Below are positions 44,409 through 53,841 of a stretch of 64,000 bases of DNA, one piece after another; the first letter of the stretch is position 1; each line of letters starts with the position of its first letter. Source of the DNA: Vagococcus humatus. Lineage in GTDB: Bacteria > Bacillota > Bacilli > Lactobacillales > Vagococcaceae. Location of the stretch: contig NZ_PXZH01000003.1 of the NCBI RefSeq assembly GCF_003950325.1, positions 1-64,000 on the forward strand. The letters are read 5' to 3'. The notes beneath the pieces are model-generated. The model was not told the origin of the DNA. It saw nothing but the letters and a program-made list of their open reading frames with translations, and ran no database searches. Both the position numbers and the translations under genes were made by a program.

Positions 44409-45278
44409 CTATTTCTTTAACCCTTGAGTAGCAACCAAGCCTGCTCCAATTAAATTAGCGTCATTTCCAAACTGTGCTTTTACTAATTTCGGTTTGACGG
44501 GACATCTTTGTCCGTAATTCATAATCTCGGCTAGCTTTCTTTCAATGTTAGCTAGGAGCTGAGGGTGTTGTGTAATTCCGCCACTTAAAATAATACAAGC
44601 TGGATCAATCACATATTGCAAATTGTACAGACCTAGAGCCAAATAGTGATACAAGGATTCACAGGCTTTAACTGCTTCTAAGTCTTCTCCCTGTTCCCCT
44701 AGTTGAATGACCTGTTCGCCAGTATATTCTTTTTGTTTTAATTGAGAGAATTTCCGAGCCATGTGAACAGCTGACCCTAGCTCACTCCATTCGTGACGTC
44801 CATCGATTAACATCATGCCAAATTCGCCGCCAAAGTTATGAAAACCTGGCTGAATTTCTCCATCTAAAAAAATAGCGCCGCCAATTCCTGTACCGATGAC
44901 TACAAAAAGAGCACTATCCACTCCCTTAGCACTTCCCATGAATACTTCTGCTTTACATGCACAATTGGCATCATTTTCAAAAAAGATTGGCAGTTGATAC
45001 TTTGTTTTAAAATACTCTTTAAAATTAAATTCATGAATGTAGTGAAGAGAACTAGCACCTTTCACGTAACCTGACTCTTGATCTGGAATACCTGGCACAC
45101 TAAAAGAAATACCAGTTAACTGATACTTATCTTGGTAGTAGCTAATTAACTGATGCATGTTTGCTTTCATTTCTTCTAATGTGGAAGGAGAAGTAAACTT
45201 TTTAAAATCTTGTAGCTCTGGTTGAAATATGGCGCTTTTAACACTAGATCCTCCAATATCAATCACTAATAGACTCAT
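44409..45278 (-). CDS. ROK-family sugar kinase
   Basis: ROK kinases phosphorylate hexoses or N-acetylhexosamines. The 289-residue protein has phosphate 1 LLVIDIGGSSVKSAIF (3-18), the catalytic Asp in FFENDANCA (about 97-105), and VIGTGIGGAIFLDGEI (about 127-142). The usual zinc-binding Cys cluster after the GEFG motif (HNFGGEFG, here followed by MMLIDGRHEW) is missing. In this context it probably phosphorylates GlcNAc released by the neighbouring glycosylasparaginase (inference). Confidence 0.85.
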   Translation of the reverse strand: MSLLVIDIGGSSVKSAIFQPELQDFKKFTSPSTLEEMKANMHQLISYYQDKYQLTGISFSVPGIPDQESGYVKGASSLHYIHEFNFKEYFKTKYQLPIFFENDANCACKAEVFMGSAKGVDSALFVVIGTGIGGAIFLDGEIQPGFHNFGGEFGMMLIDGRHEWSELGSAVHMARKFSQLKQKEYTGEQVIQLGEQGEDLEAVKACESLYHYLALGLYNLQYVIDPACIILSGGITQHPQLLANIERKLAEIMNYGQRCPVKPKLVKAQFGNDANLIGAGLVATQGLKK

Positions 45279-45313
45279 GTGTTGCTCCTTTCATGTCCCA
45301 ACTAATTTAACTT

Positions 45314-46267
45314 TTAATCTATAGGGGCTTTTATCCGTTTTTCATAAGCATCTAACCATTCTTGTGTGATAGGTTGAATGTTTGTTGTATGGTTATCTCC
45401 CATATTGGCGATAAAAATTTGCGGAGTTTCCAAGTGATTCCCCACACTAAAGGTAAATTCAACATTGGTTGCCACTCCCCACTGACCTTGATTGTTCATA
45501 GCCACTAATGAAAAAGCCCCACATTTACCGTAGCGTTTGGTTAGTTTGTCATGGAAGCTATACACTGCTTGATCACAAGCTTGTTGCGGTGTTAAACCTT
45601 CTCCCATTAACCGAACAATTTCGTAAGATAAACAACCTTTCATCAAATCTTCTCCTAAGCCAGTAGCCGCCGCTCCTCCTATTTCACTATCCACATAAAA
45701 GCCTGAACCAGATAGAGGAGAATCTCCTACTCGGCCAGGTTTTTTCATAAATAAACCTGAACTAGACGTACCAGCCGTCATAGAGCCTTGTTTATCTAAA
45801 GTAATAGCTCCCACTGTATCATGACCATCATAAGGATTTAAATTATTTTCGTGGATTTCTTTAAGACGTTTTTCCCAAATTCTATGAGCCCGTTTGGTCA
45901 ACATATTTTTTCTTTCAAAGCCTTCTAACATCGCATACTTACTAGCGCCATCTCCTACCCGAAAACTATTAAATTTATCTTGACTTAACTTTCGTGCCAC
46001 AGAAATAGGATTTTTAACATCAGTAATTCCTGCCACAGCACCAATTTGGAAAGTATCTCCCTCCATATAAGCTGCATCCATCTCTAAAATACCTTCTGCA
46101 TTAGGCAGGCCACCAAAACCGACTGATTTATAAAAAGGATAATCCTCGACTGTTTTAATTAACGTTTCAACTGCATCCCCTGATGTTCCTTGATTACTTA
46201 ATGTTTGAATAGCTTCCACCACTCCATCATGAGCCATTCGCCATGTTGCAATTGCACCAAAAACCAT
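45314..46267 (-). CDS. N4-(beta-N-acetylglucosaminyl)-L-asparaginase (Ntn hydrolase)
   Basis: This enzyme splits GlcNAc-Asn into GlcNAc (via the amine) and aspartate. The 317-residue proenzyme has the autoprocessing site HDTVGAITLD, with the catalytic Thr near residue 152, and the downstream GRVGDSPLSGSGFYVDSEIGGAAATG (about 181-206, positions only) that binds substrate. There is no signal peptide, so it is cytoplasmic. It sits with fucosidase, ROK kinase and a PepV-like peptidase, which together suggest use of glyco-asparagine. Confidence 0.88.
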   Translation of the reverse strand: MVFGAIATWRMAHDGVVEAIQTLSNQGTSGDAVETLIKTVEDYPFYKSVGFGGLPNAEGILEMDAAYMEGDTFQIGAVAGITDVKNPISVARKLSQDKFNSFRVGDGASKYAMLEGFERKNMLTKRAHRIWEKRLKEIHENNLNPYDGHDTVGAITLDKQGSMTAGTSSSGLFMKKPGRVGDSPLSGSGFYVDSEIGGAAATGLGEDLMKGCLSYEIVRLMGEGLTPQQACDQAVYSFHDKLTKRYGKCGAFSLVAMNNQGQWGVATNVEFTFSVGNHLETPQIFIANMGDNHTTNIQPITQEWLDAYEKRIKAPID

Positions 46268-46307
46268 TGTGTTACTCCTTTCGATACTGTTTTTATTTGA
46301 TAGGTTT

Positions 46308-46336
46308 ATTATAATGAGTATATACTATTTTGTATA
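46308..46336 (-). promoter_or_regulatory. Promoter with palindromic operator before the asparaginase gene
   Basis: The -10 TATAAT (46308-46313) is preceded by AGTATATACT (46317-46326) inside the spacer; the -35 TATACA (46331-46336) is weak. The same palindrome core occurs at the pepV promoter, so one repressor probably controls both. Confidence 0.65.
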
Positions 46337-46365
46337 GACTGAAATTTAATTGTTTTAATTTTATA

Positions 46366-46401
46366 AAAAAAGATATTACTTCTTACAAGTAACATCTTTT
46401 T
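46366..46401 (-). terminator. Terminator after the PepV-like gene
   Basis: AAAAAGATATTACTT pairs imperfectly with AAGTAACATCTTTTT; the T run is on the minus strand. Confidence 0.7.
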
Positions 46402-46408
46402 CTGATCT

Positions 46409-47713
46409 TTATTGAATAAGAGACCACATAGCTTCCATATAAATTCTCATGTTTAAAAGTAAATCAGCTTCATCCATGTACTCATCCTTATTATGTGCAA
46501 TTCCTTTTTGTCCTGGAAATGATGGGCCAAATGCCACAATATTAGGCATTGTGCGAGCGTAGGTAGCTCCTGTTGTAGTTACCGGCGTTCCGTCTTCTCC
46601 TGTCACCTTCTCATAAACCTCGACTAACTTCTGAATGTGAGAATCTTCTTTAGGATGAACACAACTTTCCAAACGGCGAATTACTTCTACTTGGCTTTGA
46701 TCAGGTAAGTGTTTAACCAAGGCTTGAGTTAACTGATTTTCAGACAAAGAAACAGGATAACGAACAGCTAAAGATAGGACTAAACCATCTGATTTTTTCT
46801 CCAATTGATAAGGAGTCATCATTGTTTTTCCACTATCTTCATCTTCAAAATCAATCCCTAGCCCTTGACCTTCATGTTGATGGGCTAAATCTTGGGCGAT
46901 CCAAGCGAAATATGCTCCTAACTCTCCCTGTAAAAGTTGTTCCTCCTGAATTTTTTCAGCCAGTAAAGTTATGGCATTTTCTCCTAAACTTGGGGCATTA
47001 GAAGGAGCTCTTTTTCCTGTTACAGATACTTTTTTACCACATATAGTAGTCGTTAATTCGTCTGGTACATGGTCAGAGCCTTGATCTCCTATAATCTCCC
47101 CTAATTCTTCTAGCTGATCATTAGAAAACGGAGTATGAATAGCGTAATTCACAATCCCTCTTTCTCCGTAAACCACTGGATATTTACAGTCTGGTGTAAA
47201 TCCAAATGTTGGAGGAGCTTCCTTCTCTAAATAAAGCGGGATATCCCCACTACCACTTTCTTCATCTGTGCCAAAGATAATACGAATCGTTTTATTTTTT
47301 GGTAAATTTAATTGTTTCAGTAAATGTAAACCAAACAAACAGGCTAGGATTGGCCCTTTATTATCCAAAACCCCTCGTCCATAAAAACGTTTACCTTTTT
47401 TAGTTAATTTAAATGGTGGCACTGACCAACCAGTTCCTTCTGGCACCACATCTAAATGACCAACAATCCCAATATAATCTTGGTCATCCTCTCCCCACTG
47501 AGCATAACCAACTGCATCGTTAACTAAACCTGTTTTAAATCCATATGTTTTCGCTAATTGTAAAACTAAATCTAAAGCTTCTTTCGGACCGTTTCCAAAA
47601 GGAGCTGCGTGAGTAGGATTTCCTTTCACACTGTTAATTTGCATGACTTGATCTAAATCTTCATAAAATATTTCTTTGTTTTCCTCAATTAATCTTTCAA
47701 AGGGAATAGACAT
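46409..47713 (-). CDS. pepV: M20 metallopeptidase, PepV/Sapep dipeptidase type
   Basis: M20 peptidases are two-zinc exopeptidases. The 434-residue protein has the metal motifs IGIVGHLDVVPEG (about 80-92; His and Asp), YGRGVLDNKGPIL (about 109-121; Asp) and FGTDEESGSGD (about 146-156; catalytic Glu), a lid domain in the middle, and a closing His in KGIAHNKDEYMD. It has no signal peptide. In this cluster it may trim peptides from glyco-asparagine. A TCTCC-complement GGAGAGG site precedes the ATG. Confidence 0.82.
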   Translation of the reverse strand: MSIPFERLIEENKEIFYEDLDQVMQINSVKGNPTHAAPFGNGPKEALDLVLQLAKTYGFKTGLVNDAVGYAQWGEDDQDYIGIVGHLDVVPEGTGWSVPPFKLTKKGKRFYGRGVLDNKGPILACLFGLHLLKQLNLPKNKTIRIIFGTDEESGSGDIPLYLEKEAPPTFGFTPDCKYPVVYGERGIVNYAIHTPFSNDQLEELGEIIGDQGSDHVPDELTTTICGKKVSVTGKRAPSNAPSLGENAITLLAEKIQEEQLLQGELGAYFAWIAQDLAHQHEGQGLGIDFEDEDSGKTMMTPYQLEKKSDGLVLSLAVRYPVSLSENQLTQALVKHLPDQSQVEVIRRLESCVHPKEDSHIQKLVEVYEKVTGEDGTPVTTTGATYARTMPNIVAFGPSFPGQKGIAHNKDEYMDEADLLLNMRIYMEAMWSLIQ

Positions 47714-47738
47714 TTGACCCTCTCCTTTCTAGTACACA

Positions 47739-47780
47739 CTTTATAGTATATACTATAAAGCACATCCATCACTTTAACAA
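47739..47780 (-). promoter_or_regulatory. pepV promoter overlapped by a 22-bp perfect palindrome
   Basis: TTGTTA (47775-47780), 17 bases and TATAGT (47752-47757) form the promoter. The -10 lies inside a perfect 22-bp palindrome (47739-47760) centred on AGTATATACT. This is a GntR/HutC-like operator form. No GntR gene is in the window. Confidence 0.75.
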
Positions 47781-47800
47781 CTAACAATGGCTAGTCTTTA

Positions 47801-47844
47801 CAAAAAAATCATCCAAGTCAGACTAATTGCTGACTTGGATGATT
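47801..47844 (-). terminator. Terminator after the MazG-like gene
   Basis: AATCATCCAAGTCA pairs perfectly with TGACTTGGATGATT, with seven T residues on the minus strand. Confidence 0.88.
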
Positions 47845-47885
47845 GACTGATTAAATATTGTCCACTTAGATTTTATTAATTTTTC

Positions 47886-48191
47886 TTATTCATTTGTTTC
47901 GATTGGATATTTTATCTTGTTTTTTATAAGCTTTTCATCAATAATTTCATCTATATCTACTCCAAGTTTATCCGCTAACATATAGGAATAAATCAAAACA
48001 TCTGCTAACTCTTCTTTTAAATGTTCAAAGTCTTCTTTAGCTTCATCGGATGTTTTCCACTGAAATATTTCTAACAATTCAGCTGCTTCAATAGAAATAG
48101 ATAATGCTAAATCTTTTTCAGTATGAAATCGACGCCAATTTCGTTCGTCAATAAACTGATTGATTTTATCCATAGAATTTTGTGAAGTCAT
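47886..48191 (-). CDS. MazG-like nucleotide pyrophosphohydrolase
   Basis: MazG-type enzymes hydrolyse nucleoside triphosphates to monophosphates. The 101-residue protein has FIDERNWRRFHTEKDLALSISIEAAELLEIFQW (positions about 12-44) with the metal-binding E-x2-E, and EELADVLIYSYMLAD (about 60-74) with the E-x2-D pair. ATG at 48189-48191 is chosen, with GGAG eight bases upstream. It follows the GIY-YIG/DUF2075 gene by two bases, so the two work as a unit. Confidence 0.88.
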   Translation of the reverse strand: MTSQNSMDKINQFIDERNWRRFHTEKDLALSISIEAAELLEIFQWKTSDEAKEDFEHLKEELADVLIYSYMLADKLGVDIDEIIDEKLIKNKIKYPIETNE

Positions 48192-48193
48192 TT

Positions 48194-49960
48194 TCAATAC
48201 TCCTTTCTTTGAGCTTTCAAAAGAGCTTCTCTTAATTCGTCATCTACTGCATAAATATAAAGACCGTTAACCCCTCTTGTTAATAACACATTTAATTCAT
48301 TTTTAAGTAAGAAATCAGAAACATCTAGTTTTTTCCCATCACTAGTACTGCGCATTTGAGTTGCTTTTTTATTTTTACTTGCTTCCCTATCAAAGACTAT
48401 CTGACCATTCCTATATTTCACAGAAGGACCAATTATCACAGCAGCATAGTTCAAATCAAAACCTTGTATAGTAAAAGTGGATCCTACTTCTTGAATTGTT
48501 TGAGGTTGCTCTGCCCAAGCTTTATCTTTATTTTTTCGTCTCTGCTTAGCAGTCTGCTTAACTTGTAAATTCCATGGTAAACGCCAATTACCCACAGTTA
48601 CATACCAATAATCTTCATGCTCAGGTTTGCGTTTATCAATGTACTCCCAATCAAACGTTGCTAAAATTCGGGAAATTCCTTTCTCTTCATTTTGCGCTTT
48701 TTGTTTGATACTATCATACATTTTTTCAGGACTTTCAAAAATTTTCAATTCATAATTTTTTGAATCTACTGGAATATTATTAATCATTCCTTTATCTATT
48801 AAACATCTAATCCAATCTATTGTTGATTTATCTGCATTAATTCTTAATTGGTTATTTAAACGAATATGATTATTAGATAAATTCACTTCATGAATTTTTT
48901 CTAACAATTGGTCTTCTTCCCAGTATTGTTCTCTTGATAGTATCTGATTTCGATCAAAAACTGCCACTACAACTTTAGCTCGTTTCAACAAATCATCTAG
49001 TTGATTTTTCCCTCTATAAGCTTGCTTCCCTTGAGTCCATAGTAAATGCGCTTCATCAACAATCACCACGTCCACTTTATCCTCTTCAACATGATTGTTA
49101 ATAAATCTAGTAGGTTTAGAAACTACATCTTGGTTTTTTTTCGAAACAATGCCTAATTTTGATGCAATTTGTTCATAAACTTTTAATTGTTGATCGTGAT
49201 TCACTAATAAATAAGTACTAATATTATGCAACACTTTGTTTTCAGAGTCTTCTGATGATAGTTGAAATAATTCATAAAACAAACTACTCATAAGTACTGT
49301 CTTACCTGATCCAGCCTCTCCTTCCACAAAAATTAACTGCCCTTCTTTTTCACGATTTAATGCAGCCACAATTTTTAATATAATCTCTTCACGAGCATTT
49401 AATTGTTCACTTGTTAGTTTATGAAAGGGAGATGCCTTAAAAATAGCCGAATCTTTAAGATGTTTTTCAGGTGGAAATAATACTTCATTTTGTTGATGCA
49501 ATTTTTCCCAAATAGCTGAAAAAACAAATTCAAATTGGGTAGAGGTATAGTATTCATTTTGTTGATTAGTACGACGATTGTTTACAGTGCTAACAGATTC
49601 AACGCTAGATAAATACTGCATCAATCTATTTTCTATGTCTAAAGTTAATGACTTATTAAAATAATCGTGTCCAATAATTAACATGCGAGCATCATCTGAC
49701 TGTGCTAGTTCATTCCAATCTTGACGAAACATAGGATCAATATCTATATGCTCCTTTGTTCGACGTTTTATATCATTAGTTTCACCTACATAAACAGAAT
49801 AATCTCCTTTTTTCAAAGAATCATTAATGATGTACACCGTAGGATAATTAAATATAACTTTTTCATTTTTTTTATATTTATTTTGTACGTTTGCTTCTAA
49901 ATTATCTAATCCTTCTTTTGAATAAGGTACTTCATAGATAACTGGTTGTGGTAAATTCAT
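48194..49960 (-). CDS. GIY-YIG nuclease fused to DUF2075 (Schlafen-like) ATPase/helicase
   Basis: The 588-residue protein has an N-terminal GIY-YIG domain (about 40-125: PTVYIINDS, YSVYVGETNDIKRRTKEH, later Glu in LDIENRLMQ) and a DUF2075 P-loop domain (about 180-580) with Walker A GEAGSGKTVL (about 213-222) and Walker B VVIVDEAHLL (about 295-304). DUF2075 proteins are superfamily 1-type helicases related to Schlafen group III. A role in defence or nucleic-acid repair is inference. It is cotranscribed with a MazG-like hydrolase. Confidence 0.88.
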   Translation of the reverse strand: MNLPQPVIYEVPYSKEGLDNLEANVQNKYKKNEKVIFNYPTVYIINDSLKKGDYSVYVGETNDIKRRTKEHIDIDPMFRQDWNELAQSDDARMLIIGHDYFNKSLTLDIENRLMQYLSSVESVSTVNNRRTNQQNEYYTSTQFEFVFSAIWEKLHQQNEVLFPPEKHLKDSAIFKASPFHKLTSEQLNAREEIILKIVAALNREKEGQLIFVEGEAGSGKTVLMSSLFYELFQLSSEDSENKVLHNISTYLLVNHDQQLKVYEQIASKLGIVSKKNQDVVSKPTRFINNHVEEDKVDVVIVDEAHLLWTQGKQAYRGKNQLDDLLKRAKVVVAVFDRNQILSREQYWEEDQLLEKIHEVNLSNNHIRLNNQLRINADKSTIDWIRCLIDKGMINNIPVDSKNYELKIFESPEKMYDSIKQKAQNEEKGISRILATFDWEYIDKRKPEHEDYWYVTVGNWRLPWNLQVKQTAKQRRKNKDKAWAEQPQTIQEVGSTFTIQGFDLNYAAVIIGPSVKYRNGQIVFDREASKNKKATQMRSTSDGKKLDVSDFLLKNELNVLLTRGVNGLYIYAVDDELREALLKAQRKEY

Positions 49961-50257
49961 ATAGCACCTTCTTAAATATAATATAGTATATTTATAATCA
50001 TAGTATTATTATATCTAAGAGTTTTTCTTTTTTCTAGACCAACCTTGAATATTCCAAAGTGTACTAAAATTACTTATTTTTAAAATAAAATTAAACCCTA
50101 CACCTCATTCAAATGTTCTGTTACAGATAGACAGTAACTACAATTTCGATAATTATTTCTTCTCCTCAAATAATTTGCAGTATACGATAAAAAATAGCAC
50201 TTTTGTTTAAAATCATTTTCTGACTTTAAACAAAAGTGCTTTATATCTAACTTCTAG
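49961..50257. other. AT-rich intergenic region
   Basis: Several TATAAT-like sequences on the minus strand (49975-50015) probably hold the promoter of the GIY-YIG/DUF2075 operon, but no convincing -35 stands out. A terminator at 50196-50240 closes the next operon. Confidence 0.4.
50196..50240 (-). terminator. Terminator of the polysaccharide operon
   Basis: AGCACTTTTGTTTAAA pairs perfectly with TTTAAACAAAAGTGCT; a T run follows on the minus strand. Confidence 0.88.
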
Positions 50258-52069
50258 TTATCTGATACATATTTTCTTTTTAATACCATTTTTAAATAAT
50301 ACTACCAACTCTTCTCCATCTTGCCAAACATCAGGAATAGCATCTGTATTAAATGTATTATTGTCATCCCCATAGAACAAATGGCATAATGTGTGTCGTC
50401 CGGGAGATAGATCACCTATAATATAAGGATATTTAGCTTTATTATATAAAATATTAGTATTAACTAATGTCTTAGTAGTGAATAAATTTCCACTTGATGC
50501 AATTTTTAAAATAGCACTTGTACCTACTCTAGACTCCAAAACTATCTGATGACTATCTGACTTAGAACAATTATAGTAAATATCATCTGGAACAGAAAAA
50601 CCTGCATCTGCAAATTGTAAATTTCTTTCCGTTTCTATTATATGATACCTTAAATGCCATGGAAAACTTGGAAGAATAATCGTTTTTATACTTACATCTT
50701 TCCAAGGTCTCCAATTATGAATAACATATTCTTCAGATATCTCAGCATCATCAGATAAAGTGTTTATCTTAAAAAACTCATCTCCTTCTGATAAGGAAAA
50801 GCTATTATCAAAAGCCAAACTATTTAATCCAGATCCTCCTCTAGAAATATTAAAACCAAAATTAGTTGAGTAAACATATTTCGAATACTTGATAGAGCCA
50901 TTTATATGCTGAAGTGCTCCTTGTCTTATAGGAAATGCTTGAAGCGAGGCCTTACCTGTCTCCACTAGCATGTCACCTTTTTCAATTAAATAGCTAGCTT
51001 GTTTATTATTAGGATAAGAAGGTTGAATAGTCCAAAATTTATGATTTTTTGAAATTCCTAGTATTAAAAATGTCTTTAAAGCCCAGTAAGGAGAGCCAGG
51101 TCCATTATATTCTTCAGACATAATTAAATTAGGATAGGTATAACCAATAGTCATTAAGCCAGAATTATCACAGATAGGTTGTCTCATCCAATAGGCTAAA
51201 TTTTTTTCTAAAAAGTATTTAGAATATTCAACTGGATATGTTTCTACTTCCGCAAAAATCATTGCACTCCAAAAGCAACTTTGAGCAAACCTATACGTTA
51301 AACTTCTACCAAAAGGTAACCCTCGTCCTTCTTTATCGAACCAATACTGAAAATTCTTGGCAAATTCACCCGCTCTTTCTTTATATAATTTACTTCTTTC
51401 AGGATCTTTGTCTTTACAAATAACAGAATCTAATAACGAATAAAAATGAAAAGCAAAAGAAATATAATAATCTTTTTGGCTATAATGACCATCATAATAC
51501 CAACCATCACCTATGTAAAAAGAGTCAATCATTTCTAAATCTTTTTTTATTTCTTTATCTTTATTTTTAAAAAACAGATTATTTAAACACCGATTAACCA
51601 ACACTCTAAAAAATAACCAATTATTTTGACATGGTTGATAATTATTGATTTGATTTAACCAATTAAAAAGGTTAGTTAATGTGTCATAATCATAATATTC
51701 TTTCACTTTTTCCTCATGCATTATCAAGAAAAAAGATAATGGAGCCATTTCTACCATTAGCTGATTAGTATCGGTTAAATCCCCCCAATAGTTAACAGAA
51801 TGTGGGTTAGTTCCTTCCTTAATGCCTAACAATAAGCTATAAAAAAAATCATCAACAGCATTTTGAATATAGTATGCACTATACCCCCACAAAATTCTAA
51901 AAAAACCTTCTGAATCAGCTATTTTCCTAGAATAAACTGTTCCCGTTTCTCCTATTATTAACTTTCCTTTTTCTATATCTGATAGTTTATGTTGAATAGG
52001 CTCCATTAAATTCAAAAAATAATCGATGATGCTTAAATTTTCAATTGAGAATTGATTGCTTACCTTCAT
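50258..52069 (-). CDS. DUF2264 domain protein, putative glycan-active enzyme
   Basis: The 603-residue protein is dominated by a DUF2264 region: LWGYSAYYIQNAVDDFFYSLLLGIKEGTNP (about 62-91, positions only), NNWLFFRVLVNRCLN (about 148-162), YIGDGWYYDGHYSQKDYYISFAFHFYSLL and the later LPFGRSLTYRFAQSCFWSAM. The N-terminal part should be an alpha/alpha barrel, the C-terminal part beta-rich. There is no signal peptide. DUF2264 proteins recur in polysaccharide loci with GH88 and heparinase-like genes, as here. I infer an intracellular enzyme for uronic-acid oligosaccharides; the reaction is unknown. Confidence 0.7.
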   Translation of the reverse strand: MKVSNQFSIENLSIIDYFLNLMEPIQHKLSDIEKGKLIIGETGTVYSRKIADSEGFFRILWGYSAYYIQNAVDDFFYSLLLGIKEGTNPHSVNYWGDLTDTNQLMVEMAPLSFFLIMHEEKVKEYYDYDTLTNLFNWLNQINNYQPCQNNWLFFRVLVNRCLNNLFFKNKDKEIKKDLEMIDSFYIGDGWYYDGHYSQKDYYISFAFHFYSLLDSVICKDKDPERSKLYKERAGEFAKNFQYWFDKEGRGLPFGRSLTYRFAQSCFWSAMIFAEVETYPVEYSKYFLEKNLAYWMRQPICDNSGLMTIGYTYPNLIMSEEYNGPGSPYWALKTFLILGISKNHKFWTIQPSYPNNKQASYLIEKGDMLVETGKASLQAFPIRQGALQHINGSIKYSKYVYSTNFGFNISRGGSGLNSLAFDNSFSLSEGDEFFKINTLSDDAEISEEYVIHNWRPWKDVSIKTIILPSFPWHLRYHIIETERNLQFADAGFSVPDDIYYNCSKSDSHQIVLESRVGTSAILKIASSGNLFTTKTLVNTNILYNKAKYPYIIGDLSPGRHTLCHLFYGDDNNTFNTDAIPDVWQDGEELVVLFKNGIKKKICIR

Positions 52070-52092
52070 CTTAACTCCTCTTAATCTAATTT

Positions 52093-53816
52093 TTAATTAT
52101 TTATCTTTTTTAGATTTAAAACGAATTCTTGACTATATTTTCTTCCCGATTTATTAGTGATTAATTGACTGATATAAAATTTCTTTTTTAATCCTTTGTG
52201 GCTATTAAAATAAAGAGTAGACATTTTATAATGACAATCTTTTTTTTCAAAATCCAGCGTTAAATTTTGCTCTCTTCCTTCGAAATTTATTTGACTATTT
52301 TCCTTAATTAGCTGTGGTTTTATATAACTAGGAAAAGTTTGAATGACTTGATACTCTTCCTCTTCTTTAAACGAGATACTATCTTTTATTATAACTTGCT
52401 TCAAATCACAATTAATTTTATAAGTTCTAATATATGAACTAATTTTACTTTGCGATGGATACAAATCAGTTAAATCTATCATAAACTCTTCTACATTATT
52501 AATTTCTATTTGTTTTAATATATTGGAACTATAGTTTCCACTACGTTGTTCACATCCATTAATTATAGGAACAGAATGACTAATAGACCGAGTATTTACA
52601 TAATTATAACGTGTGTTTAAATCAAAATATTCTTTAGTATATTCTCCAGCTCCTAGATCAACTATATATTGTTCTTCTTTATCTGCTATTAGAAAACTTC
52701 CAACATCATTATGATTGTGAGCTTCTAAATTATGCCCACCTTTGGCGGCAAAAGAAAAACTATAATCTTGATTTGAAATAATTAACCATTCTAAATCTGG
52801 AAAATAGTGTTTTTTTCGTGATATATTTCACTAACTAATCGTTTACTCCACAATAAATTTCGTGACAAATCTAACCATCGATATGTATGAAAAAAATCCA
52901 GTCTACTAACTTGTTCAACTGTTATAAGAGAAACAGTATAATTATCAGCTAACCAAGCTAATAAACCAGAAGGGATTTCAAAATCATTATAATCAGAAAA
53001 TGACACAAATTTTCCTTTTCCTAAACTCACTTTATTAGGAAATTCAGCTATCTTTTTTAACTTAGGATTTAATAGATAACAATCAGTATTAAATTTCTGC
53101 CTGTATTTATCTGCAAAATAACAATAATAACCGAAACCATAACTCCAATAGCCTACTCCTTCGTCACACCCTCCATCATCTCCGTATCCTGACAAAAAAG
53201 TCTGTAACATATGGTTAACTTTTATCATTATCTTTTGAAATAAACTATCTTCTGGATGAATTAAACTAATCGCTATCATGCCCGTACAACTAGCAATTAC
53301 AGAACTCCAATTATTAGTTTCATTTTCCCACCACCAAGATTTATCAACAAATGGTGTTATATATCTATTCATTACTTCATATTTTATTCTAGCCTTTATT
53401 AAATCTGATAAATCTTCCTCATGCCATTCCATCACTTCTGCTAGCATTTGTGCTGTCTCGGCAGCATTTAAATCAATATTAAAGCGTGCTTCATCAGAGA
53501 AAACATGTTGGGAAATAGGTAAGTGTGCTGGTAAACTCCAAGTGTATTCATTACATATTTCCCAAAGATACTCTTCTAATTTTAAAAGAGTTCTTTTATT
53601 TTTATCAAATAATAATTGTAATGCCAAAACATGAACATATTTTCTTCTTAAATAATAATCTTTTTCAAATACCAAACGATTTCCATCTTCTAAATATGTT
53701 TTATAGCCACAATAAGGTAAACAAGGTATTGCATCCATCCGTAAAATGGCTTGACTAGTTTCTACAATATCAGTCATTAATGGTTGACAAAAAAGCTTGT
53801 TTATTTGAATATCCAT
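52093..53816 (-). pseudogene. Heparinase II/III-like gene with a one-base frameshift
   Basis: Reading from 53816 the frame gives 341 residues with a helical barrel (SWWWENETNNWSSVIASCTG, about 161-180; GGCDEGVGYWSYGFGYYCYF, about 222-241) and stops at 52791. The next frame continues without a break in homology-type sequence: FPDLEWLIISNQDYSFSFAAK, GGHNLEAHNHNDVGSFLI (the heparinase II/III His motif), to the stop at 52093. The shift falls at a run of seven A residues (52810-52816); eight would restore a protein of about 574 residues. It may be a mutation, a sequencing error, or slippage-prone on purpose. Confidence 0.85.
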
Positions 53817-53841
53817 GATAATCTCCTACACATATTATTTA

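Noticed and set aside
52093-52482. Separate small gene after the heparinase-like frame
   Set aside because: Its sequence is the C-terminal continuation of the frameshifted heparinase-like gene; upstream codons in the same frame carry the family motif.
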